Source of the DNA: JBDGPU01 sp042219525 | GTDB taxonomy: Archaea > Halobacteriota > Halobacteria > Halobacteriales > Haloferacaceae | Assembly: GCA_042219525.1 (NCBI GenBank) | Contig: JBDGPU010000009.1 | Span: forward strand, 13,420-77,419 | Direction: 5' to 3' | Length of the DNA stretch: 64,000 bases | Part shown: one piece after another, positions 57,527 to 64,000 of the stretch | Position numbering within the stretch: the stretch's first letter is position 1 | Layout of the letters: each line of letters opens with the position of its first letter | Program-made: the position numbers and the translations under genes | Notes under the pieces: generated by a model | The model's database searches: none | What the model was told of the DNA's origin: nothing | Seen by the model: only the letters and a program-made list of their open reading frames with translations

Positions 57527-60148
57527 TCAGCCCTCGAAGACGAACCGAGTCCCGTCGCCATCGTGGGTTTCGACCGAAACCCCCCAGCCGTGGGCCTCGG
57601 CGATTTCGCGGACGATCGCGAGCCCGAACCCGGTGCCGTCGGTGTCCGTGCTGACGCCGTAGGAGAGGGCCTCCTCCGGGTCGATGTCCATTCCCTCTCC
57701 GTCGTCGGCGACGTAGAACCCCTCGTCGACGGTGCCGATGGTGATCGTGACGTCGTCGCCCGCGTGTTCGGCCGCATTCCGGAACAGGTTCTCCAGGAGG
57801 GTCCAGAGCCGCTCTGGGTCGGCCTCGACCGTCGGCGCTTCGTCGACCTTCAGGGTCGCGTCCGCCGTGTCAACGGTTCGCCAGCCGCGTTCGGCGACCG
57901 CCGCGACCGACACCGTCTCCATCTCGTCGACCGTCTGGCCCTCGCGGGCGAGCGAGAGCACGTCTTCCACGAGCTGTTCCATCCGGTCGTGAGCCTCCGC
58001 CACGCGGTCGAAGTGGGAGTCGGCCTCCGGGTTCTCACACGCTTGTCTGGCGAAATCGAGGTGGCCGGCGGCGACGGAGAGCGGGTTCCGCAGGTCGTGG
58101 GAGACGACGCTGGCGAACTTGTCCAGCCGTTCGACCTCGCGCTCCAGGCGCTCGTCTCGCTCCCGAAGCTGGCGGCTTCGCTCCGCGCGGTCGAGGGCGA
58201 CCTCCACGTTCGAGGCGAGCACGCGGGCGAGTTCGACGTCCGAATCGTCGAAGTAGTTCGGTTCCGCCGCGCCGATCGGCATGACGCCGTGGTCGCCGAC
58301 CGGCATGACCAGCAGGCTGCCAAGGCCCGGGAAATCCAGCGACGTCTCTACCTCGTCGAGGTCGGCGATTACGACGGGATCCCCGGTTTCGAACGCCGTC
58401 CACACGGGGTCGTCGCCCGGGCCGTACGCCGGTCGATCCCCGAGGCGTTCCGTCGCCTCCGTGGCCAGGTGTGTCGGTTCCAGGGCGTTTCGCTCCTCGT
58501 TGTACAGCCGGATGCCGCTCATCGGGAACCCCAGCGTGTCGATAGCCGTGCGTGCGGAGATCTCGGCGACTTCGTCGGGGTCCGTCGCCCGGAGCATCTC
58601 GCGGGTCGCCTCGTGGAGGTTGCGGAGCGTTCGCTCGATCCACTTCTGTTCCCCGATGTCCGCGTAAACGGCGTAGAGGAGCCGCGCGTCCGTCCCCTCG
58701 ACCGGAATGATGGTCAGGCGGAACTCGCCGATCCCGTCGTTCGTCCGTCGCCGAACTTCGGTTTGGATCGGTTCGTCGTGTTCGGCCGCCTTCTGGATGT
58801 TGACGCCTTTAGCGTCGTCGGGGATCCGCTCCGACTGGAACTCGGCGGGGTCGTGTTCCTCGGCACTGAGACCGAAGGTCTCCTCGTACGCCTCGTTGGC
58901 TGCGTCGACCTCGATGGGGGTAAGGTCCTGGTCCTCGATCTTGAGCGAATCGGTCGTGGCGTTTTCCTCGTCCCGCTCCTCGATGCGGACGCGAGCGGCC
59001 GGTTGCGGGATGTTCTCGAACAGCGCCGCGAGGCGGTCCCGCTCCGTCCGGAGTCGCTGCTCGTTCTCGATGCGCGCGATCGCTTCCCGGGCGTGAGAGG
59101 CGACCAGTTCCGCGAACTCGACGTCGGTATCGTCGAACTCGTGGGGCTCGCCCGACGTCGCCTGAAAGACGCCATACGGGCCGATCGGGACGCTGATCGC
59201 CGATCGGATGCTGTTGGAGACGGGATTCGCATCGTCGGCTTCCCGCGTCTCGTCGACCACGATCGTTTGCTGGTTCTTGAGGGTCTGGCCGGCGATCCCC
59301 TCGCCGATTTCGAACGAACGGACCTCCGACGGGGCCACGTTGCTCGACCGTGCGACCGGAACGAGCTTGTCCCCGTCCCGCCGGTCTGCAGTACAGCGGT
59401 CGAACTCGAGCACTCGCTCCGCGGCGTCGACCGTCCGGTCGAACACCTCGTCGATCTCGTCGCAGTCGCTCATCTCGACGGCGAAATTGTGGATCGCCGT
59501 CACCTTCTCGTTCGTGACCCGGAGCTGGCGGTCGGCGGAGAGATCCGAGGATCGCTGCTCGGTTCGGTACCGTGATACCGCGTTCTCGACCCGGTTCACG
59601 AGCAGGTCGAGGTATGCTCCCTCTCCCGCTGGTACGTAGTCGGTGGCGCCGGCGTCGACGAGTTCCGCCGCGATGTCGGCGTCGTCCGGCGCCGCACAGA
59701 CCAGAATCGGGAGCGCTGGGTCGATCGCTCGGACGGCCTCGAAGCGCGCCCGGCAATCCGGAAACGGGGGCGAACGATTGTCGTCGACGTCCCCGTCGGC
59801 CTTCGAGTCGCCGTCGAGGTTGCCAGCGGCGTCGCCTTCGAGGATGCCATCGGCGTCGCCTTCGAGGATGCCATCGGCGTCGCCGTCGATGTCGCAGTCG
59901 GCATTCGAGTCGCCGGCGGAGGAGCCGCCATCGGGGGACCTGGGGTCCTGGTTGGCGGCGAGGATTTCCGGGTCGCCGACGATGCAGTTCACGTTCTTCG
60001 TGCGGACGTGTTCCAGCACCACGGAGAACTCACTCTCGACTGGAACCGAAACTGGATCGAGCGCCCCCTCCAGGCGGTCCCGTACCTCGTCGCTAGCCGA
60101 CGGCTCGCCCGCAACGACGACCAGGGGGGTCTCGTCATGGTCGCCCAT
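57527..60148 (-). CDS. Multi-domain soluble sensor histidine kinase (REC-like, GAF, PAS, GAF)
   Basis: 873 residues from the ATG ending at 60148. Order: a REC-like N-terminal domain (TPLVVVAGEPSASDEV) interrupted at about 85-125 by a repeated acidic insert (DGILEGDADGILEGDAAG; 21-bp DNA repeats near 59820-59880), GAF (about 210-345, FDRCTADRRDGDKLVPVARS), PAS (about 360-490), GAF (about 500-640), HisKA with SVVSHDLRNPLSVAAG, and HATPase (LENLFRNAAEHAGDD, DDGEGMDID, GTGFGLAIVR). No membrane helix, so it senses an internal cue. No response regulator is adjacent. Confidence 0.9.
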   Translation of the reverse strand: MGDHDETPLVVVAGEPSASDEVRDRLEGALDPVSVPVESEFSVVLEHVRTKNVNCIVGDPEILAANQDPRSPDGGSSAGDSNADCDIDGDADGILEGDADGILEGDAAGNLDGDSKADGDVDDNRSPPFPDCRARFEAVRAIDPALPILVCAAPDDADIAAELVDAGATDYVPAGEGAYLDLLVNRVENAVSRYRTEQRSSDLSADRQLRVTNEKVTAIHNFAVEMSDCDEIDEVFDRTVDAAERVLEFDRCTADRRDGDKLVPVARSSNVAPSEVRSFEIGEGIAGQTLKNQQTIVVDETREADDANPVSNSIRSAISVPIGPYGVFQATSGEPHEFDDTDVEFAELVASHAREAIARIENEQRLRTERDRLAALFENIPQPAARVRIEERDEENATTDSLKIEDQDLTPIEVDAANEAYEETFGLSAEEHDPAEFQSERIPDDAKGVNIQKAAEHDEPIQTEVRRRTNDGIGEFRLTIIPVEGTDARLLYAVYADIGEQKWIERTLRNLHEATREMLRATDPDEVAEISARTAIDTLGFPMSGIRLYNEERNALEPTHLATEATERLGDRPAYGPGDDPVWTAFETGDPVVIADLDEVETSLDFPGLGSLLVMPVGDHGVMPIGAAEPNYFDDSDVELARVLASNVEVALDRAERSRQLRERDERLEREVERLDKFASVVSHDLRNPLSVAAGHLDFARQACENPEADSHFDRVAEAHDRMEQLVEDVLSLAREGQTVDEMETVSVAAVAERGWRTVDTADATLKVDEAPTVEADPERLWTLLENLFRNAAEHAGDDVTITIGTVDEGFYVADDGEGMDIDPEEALSYGVSTDTDGTGFGLAIVREIAEAHGWGVSVETHDGDGTRFVFEG

Positions 60149-60326
60149 GTTCACCGCCCAGCGAAACGGGGGTGGTTACGATGTGGAGACGAACGTCCCC
60201 AGTTCGCTGGTTCTTCTCCTCTCTCGATCATCGTTTCAACATTTTCGAAGACATATATATGTGTTTTCATGATATCATCAGTATTGATATCGCGAAAATT
60301 GCCGGTACGTCCGGCGTCCCCGGAAG

Positions 60327-61679
60327 TTACAGTCCGGTCGGATACAACTCGGGGACAGCAGTTCGGTCGGGATGGAGTTCGAGCGGGTGAAGCGCCTGCG
60401 TCTCGTCGACGTGCAAGTAGACGTCGTACCGCTCGCGGAGGTCGGTCGGGACGTAGTTTCCGGATTCGAGCGCCGGGCGATAGACGACGCCGATCGCCCG
60501 GTGGCCGCGTGGCGCCGTGAGGCCACCTCCGTCGGCAACGTCGTCGGTGTACAGCAACCGGTTCTCCCCACCGGCGCGGTGGAACACGTCCTCGTAGCTG
60601 CCCGCCTTCGCCTCCGGGACGTGCAACTCCTCCATCTCCGCGCCCCACTCGTCGCCCGCGACGACCGATCCACGGTGGGAGCCGAAACCGACGAGGTCGA
60701 CGTCGCCGGCTGGGTTCCGCTCGCGGACGAGCTGGCCGATGTTCAGTCGGTCGCGCTCGGCCATGTCCGTCGCGCGCGCGTCGCCGACGTGCGTGTTGTG
60801 TGCCCAGACGATCCCCTTCGCGCCATCGCCATGATGCTCGACGAGTCGGTCGAGCGTGTCCGCCATGTGGGTATCCCGGACGTTCCAGGAGTCCTCGTGG
60901 CCCGAGGCGAGCGAGCGATAATACGCCTCGGCGTTCTGCGCCACGAGCGCGTTCTGCTCCGCGGCGAAGTAGTCGTCCGGCGCCTCGGTCTCGTACTCCG
61001 GCGCCGATTCGCGGAGCGCGGTCAGCACGTCGACGACCTCGCTCTCGCAGGATTTCGGGACCATCCGCGTCGAGCGGCCGTACTCGCGCGCGTCCTCGCC
61101 ATACGGCTCGAAGCAGCGATAGGCGTCCCGCGCCATGTCGGCGGCGTCCGGATCGATCTCCTCGAGGTAGTCGACGACGGCGTTCATCGACTCGAAGAGG
61201 CCGTAGACGTCCAGCCCGTAGAAGCCGACCTCGTGTTCGCCGACGTCGGACCCCTCCGGCTCCTGATTGTACGACGCGAGCCATTCGAGGAACCCGTCGA
61301 TCTCCCAGTTGGCCCACATCCACGTCGGCCAGCGGTCGAACGATTCGAGGACTTCGCGGGCGCTGTCGCCGGAGCCGGGGAGCCCCTTGAGGTAGCGGTT
61401 GACCTCGTAACAGCTCGTCCAGTCGCCCTCGACGGCGACGAAGTCGAAGTCGTACTCGGCGATAAGCCGGGCCGTCAACTCGGCGCGCCAGCGGTAGAAC
61501 TCAGAGGTGCCGTGGCTGGCCTCGCCGAAGAGGACGAACTTCGAGTCGCCGAGATACCGCACGAGGTCGTCGAGTTCGGCTGGCCCGGAGACGACCCGGC
61601 TGGACGCCTCGACGTCGTCGATCGCCGCCTCGATGCCCGACGGCTCGGACCACGACCGGCGGTCCTGCAGCGGTGGCAT
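60327..61679 (-). CDS. Erythromycin esterase-family protein
   Basis: 450 residues from the ATG ending at 61679; the longer frame runs into a 19-bp repeat. Signatures of the family: FVLFGEASHGTSEFYRWRAE, the glutamate in VAVEGDWTSCYEVNRYLKG, VGFYGLDVYGLFESMNAVV and GIVWAHNTHVGDARATDMAE (the His used in catalysis). Family members hydrolyse macrolides, but many archaeal relatives sit beside phosphoribosyltransferases and have an unknown physiological substrate. It is divergent from a PRTase gene. Confidence 0.92.
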   Translation of the reverse strand: MPPLQDRRSWSEPSGIEAAIDDVEASSRVVSGPAELDDLVRYLGDSKFVLFGEASHGTSEFYRWRAELTARLIAEYDFDFVAVEGDWTSCYEVNRYLKGLPGSGDSAREVLESFDRWPTWMWANWEIDGFLEWLASYNQEPEGSDVGEHEVGFYGLDVYGLFESMNAVVDYLEEIDPDAADMARDAYRCFEPYGEDAREYGRSTRMVPKSCESEVVDVLTALRESAPEYETEAPDDYFAAEQNALVAQNAEAYYRSLASGHEDSWNVRDTHMADTLDRLVEHHGDGAKGIVWAHNTHVGDARATDMAERDRLNIGQLVRERNPAGDVDLVGFGSHRGSVVAGDEWGAEMEELHVPEAKAGSYEDVFHRAGGENRLLYTDDVADGGGLTAPRGHRAIGVVYRPALESGNYVPTDLRERYDVYLHVDETQALHPLELHPDRTAVPELYPTGL

Positions 61680-61727
61680 AGACGTGGCTCCGCCGGCGGC
61701 CGGCAAAGGCGTACTGGCCGGCGAGGA

Positions 61728-61784
61728 GTGTACCGGCCAACGAGCGGTGTACCGGCCAACAAGCGGTGTACCGGCCAACGAGAG
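61728..61784. repeat. 19-bp tandem repeat, three copies, in a divergent promoter
   Basis: Units of gtgtaccggccaacgagcg start at 61728, 61747 and 61766 with one or two differences. They lie between the divergent starts of the esterase (61679) and PRTase (61850), 49-122 bp from either. Might be a multi-copy binding site. Confidence 0.8.
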
Positions 61785-61849
61785 CGGCCAGCGATCCGGC
61801 GAGTATCTTTAACAGCGAGCCAGCCTCTCTTTCGAAACAGTGATCCCTC

Positions 61850-62476
61850 GTGTTCCAGGACCGAACTGACGCCGGGCAGCAGCTGGCCGACGTGCTTCGC
61901 GAACGCGACCTCGACGCCGACCTCGTATTAGGGATTCCCCGCGGAGCGCTCCCCGTCGCGCGGCCCGTCGCCGACGCGCTGGGCGTCACGCTCGACATCG
62001 TCGTCGCGAAGAAGATGAGCGCTCCCGAGAACCCCGAATTCGCCATCGGGGCCGCCGCCAGCGACGGTAGCGTGTACCTCGACGACGAAACGATCGAGCG
62101 GCTCGGCGTCGACAGCGAGTACATCGAGCGGGAGCGGGAACGATCCGCGGAAACCGCCCGGGAGAAAGTCGAGACGTATCGGCAGGGGGAACCACCCGAA
62201 GTAGCTGGCAAAAGCGTGGTCGTCGTCGACGACGGCGTCGCGACAGGGGCGACGATGACCGCTTGCGTCCGTCACCTGCAGGCGCAGGACGCGGACCGAA
62301 TCATCGTCGCCGTCCCGGTCGGATCCCCCCGGTCGCTCGCTGAACTCGAAGCGGACGCGGACGAGGTGATCGCCCTCGACGAGCCGGAGGGATTTCGTGC
62401 GGTCGGCCAGTTCTACCGGCGGTTCGGTCAGGTCTCCGACGAGAAGGCCATTGCGTACCTCCGTGGCGAGCAGTAG
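61850..62476 (+). CDS. Phosphoribosyltransferase-domain protein
   Basis: 208 residues from a GTG at 61850 (FQDRTDAGQQLADVLRERDL). PRPP-binding motif VVVVDDGVATGATMTACVRH at about 125-144; LVLGIPRGALPVARPVADAL and KKMSAPENPEFAIGA are the other conserved blocks of this group. These proteins often pair with erythromycin-esterase or dienelactone hydrolase-like genes (both present in this window), and their reaction is unsettled. Divergent from the esterase. Confidence 0.9.
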   Translation: MFQDRTDAGQQLADVLRERDLDADLVLGIPRGALPVARPVADALGVTLDIVVAKKMSAPENPEFAIGAAASDGSVYLDDETIERLGVDSEYIERERERSAETAREKVETYRQGEPPEVAGKSVVVVDDGVATGATMTACVRHLQAQDADRIIVAVPVGSPRSLAELEADADEVIALDEPEGFRAVGQFYRRFGQVSDEKAIAYLRGEQ

Positions 62477-62875
62477 GCGCACACCGCTGAGAACCTCGCG
62501 ACAACCTCTGCGATCTTGCGGGCCACTGTGGATCCCTTCATATATCGTATACTCTATATTCGTTCGGAATGCTCTGAATTAGGATAAATAAAAGGGCGCA
62601 CAGCTGGAGGAGATATGGATAGTTTATGAATCGGTGCTATAACCACCTACTATGAATCAATCAGGGGATATCAACGTAGAGGAACTTATACTCACAACTA
62701 TAAACTCTGAATATAATCCGAGGGCTCTCGAATATCATGCTTCATCACCGACACTTTCAGTAAAATTCGACTAATAGTAGGAAAGCCGATACGATGTGCG
62801 GTTGGATCTCATCGGAACTGTGGCCGCTGACCGTTACACCGATATCTTTGTAACAGTAGAGTTCCGTAATCCGGT
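62477..62875. other. AT-rich intergenic region with a small ORF
   Basis: The 400 bp before rdfA are clearly AT-rich (for example tatcgtatactctatattc at about 62540), unlike the flanks. Apart from the 40-codon ORF described separately, I see only promoter-like AT-rich DNA; TATA-like ccgatatctttgtaac lies about 30 bp before the rdfA ATG. Confidence 0.5.
62652..62774 (+). CDS. Small hypothetical ORF, 40 aa
   Basis: ATG at 62652 opens 40 codons (MNQSGDINVEELILTTINSE) ending TAA at 62772-62774. Low GC and no domain. A TATA-like ggtgctataa lies 10-20 bp upstream, close for a leaderless start. Position upstream of rdfA on the same strand is the only context. Could be a chance frame in AT-rich DNA. 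Confidence 0.3.
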   Translation: MNQSGDINVEELILTTINSEYNPRALEYHASSPTLSVKFD

Positions 62876-63487
62876 ATGAGTGAGGACGGTTCTCGGCCAA
62901 GCAGCAAGGTGGCTCGCGTCATCGAAGAGTACGACCTCGAGGGATACGGGGCGGAGCTGGAGGCTGCCTGGACCGGAGAGGCGGGGGATCGAACGAGCCT
63001 CCGGGACCTCGCCGACGAATTCAACCAGCAAGTGCTCGACGCGGCGATCCGAGAGAGCGGCGGTGCGCCCGTGTCGACTGAGGTGGAGAGCACCTACCGG
63101 ACGCTCACGAGCGACGACGTGCCGGAGGCGGACCGGATGCGAAAGCGCCGCGAACTGGAACGGGAGGGCGTCGACATCGACGCCGTGCTCAACGACTTCG
63201 TCACGCACCAGGCGGTTCACACGTACCTCACCGACTACCGGGAGGCGTCGCTTCCGGATCGGTCCGCCGACGTGCTCGACCGGAAGGCCGAGACCCTCGA
63301 GCGACTGCAGGGCCGGACGACGGCCGTGGCCGAGTCGACCCTGGAAACGCTGACTGAAGCCGACGAGGTCACCGACCGCGAGTACGAACTGTTCGTCGAC
63401 GTCCGCGTCGTCTGCGGGGACTGTGGAACGGACTACTCGATCGGCGACCTGCTGCGGCAGGGTGGCTGTGACTGCGGCACTGCGTGA
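62876..63487 (+). CDS. rdfA: Rod-determining factor RdfA
   Basis: 203 residues. It starts SEDGSRPSSKVARVIEEYDL, then GYGAELEAAWTGEAGDRTSL, RDLADEFNQQVLDAAI and the basic helix RMRKRRELEREGVDIDAVLN with DFVTHQAVHTYLTDYREA. Ends with a zinc-ribbon-like VVCGDCGTDYSIGDLLRQGG and final CDCG. This is the RdfA family required in Haloferax to form rod cells early in growth. The N-terminal part resembles viral integrase-linked helix-turn-helix proteins, so DNA binding is possible. Monocistronic. Confidence 0.88.
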   Translation: MSEDGSRPSSKVARVIEEYDLEGYGAELEAAWTGEAGDRTSLRDLADEFNQQVLDAAIRESGGAPVSTEVESTYRTLTSDDVPEADRMRKRRELEREGVDIDAVLNDFVTHQAVHTYLTDYREASLPDRSADVLDRKAETLERLQGRTTAVAESTLETLTEADEVTDREYELFVDVRVVCGDCGTDYSIGDLLRQGGCDCGTA

Positions 63488-63639
63488 TCGGGGTTTTCTG
63501 AACTGGGGTCGTCCAGTTCGTTGGTTTCGGTGGCTCGATTGACCAGTTCTCGTTGCAAGCGATGCTTGGTAGCCTGTTCTCCAAGTTTCCAGACACTGCG
63601 ACGGTCGATCGGCTGTCCTCGCTTTCGACACCACTCAAC

Positions 63640-64000
63640 ATGCTTCGAAAGGGCCGGTCCCTGCGGCAGTCGCGGTATTCGGTCGATCGGTAGACGTCGC
63701 CAGCGACACCACTCAGCATGCCCAGAAAGCCCCAGCCGCTGAGGCGGTCGACTTCTGCGTTGTTTCTGTGGTTATCGTTGCTTGCGACACCACTCGGCAC
63801 ACCCAGAAAGCCCCAGTCGCTGAGGCGGTCGCTTTCTGCGTTGTTACTGTAGTTATCGTTGCTTGCGACACCACTCGGCATGCCCAGAAAGCCACAGCCG
63901 CTGAGGCGGTCGCTTTCTGCGTTGTTACTGTAGTTATCGTTGCTTGCGACACCACTCGGCACACCCAGAAAGCCCCAGCCGCTGAGGCGGTCGCGCTGCT
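63640..64000. repeat. Second 81-bp tandem repeat array, running off the window
   Basis: cccagaaagccccagccgct recurs at 63721, 63802, 63883 and 63964, exactly 81 bp apart, with a decayed unit starting near 63640. Each unit continues gaggcggtcg, ttctgcgttgtt, then gttatcgttgcttgcgacac. The minus strand is open in two frames across it (27-residue repeats such as MPSGVASNDNYSNNAESD), but unit-to-unit changes alter the amino acids, so it is probably not a protein gene. The array continues beyond base 64000. Confidence 0.88.

Noticed and set aside
63369..63962. 197-residue repeat protein on the minus strand opposite rdfA
   Set aside because: It overlaps the end of rdfA in shadow, two frames are open across the same array, and unit changes are non-synonymous.

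Overview
The window looks like a haloarchaeal (class Halobacteria) chromosome. Coding DNA is GC-rich with mostly acidic proteins. Many genes start about 25-30 bp after a TATA element with no room for a leader, and neighbours often share an ATGA stop/start overlap. The family content is also haloarchaeal: halocyanin, HTH_10 bacterio-opsin-activator-type regulators, RdfA, twin-arginine lipoproteins and NarO. There are no rRNA or tRNA genes, no CRISPR array and no recognisable transposase. One 100-base run of N (42539-42638) sits inside a 28-bp minisatellite, so that array is a collapsed assembly gap.

Layout. 1-3.6 kb: the tail of an MBL-fold gene, a MaoC hydratase, a 41-residue zinc-ribbon peptide and an Mrr-type nuclease. 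3.7-24.6 kb: a denitrification and microaerobic respiration island. It holds a quinol NO reductase (norZ), a two-domain multicopper oxidase, an HTH_10 regulator, a CtaA-CtaB-like fusion, three DUF2249 proteins with a cupin and an unknown protein, and an NnrS-like haem membrane protein. It continues with a second haem-copper enzyme that has a CuA subunit but lacks the active-site tyrosine (candidate NO reductase), a peroxiredoxin, a copper P-type ATPase and nirK. 24.7-38.7 kb: mostly housekeeping genes (ABC1 kinase, MazF/AbrB toxin-antitoxin, ABC exporter, PsiE, an acyl-CoA operon, RNase HI), a beta-lactamase-family gene cut by an in-frame TAG, and a 1.2-kb non-coding stretch of tandem repeats and hairpins. 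38.9-44.1 kb: the denitrification theme returns with two radical SAM/SPASM enzymes, a small rSAM-partner protein, narO, a halocyanin and another HTH_10 regulator. 44-64 kb: pckA, a GMC dehydrogenase pair, an operon joining a glycosyltransferase to an iron-type ABC transporter, further glycosyltransferases, a large sensor kinase, an erythromycin-esterase homologue, a phosphoribosyltransferase and rdfA.

How the parts fit. At least ten copies of the palindrome CGAA-N4-TTCG (seven exact, several one base off) lie in front of the denitrification-type genes, many at 37-41 bp from the start codon. This matches, from memory, the hypoxia-responsive element reported for NarO/DmsR in Haloferax volcanii. 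The sites define a regulon that includes genes of unknown function: the DUF2249/cupin/acidic-tail cluster, the CtaA-CtaB fusion, the NnrS-like protein, the CuA oxidoreductase and the rSAM/partner pair. NirK makes NO, and norZ plus possibly the CuA enzyme reduce it. Halocyanin and other copper proteins would carry electrons, the P-type ATPase and CtaA-CtaB-like protein would supply cofactors, and three HTH_10 proteins would give control. A second network is marked by TTTAGG-N3/4-CCTAAA operators, DtxR/Idr-like, in front of three units: the GMC dehydrogenase, the glycosyltransferase/iron transporter operon and a GT2 gene.
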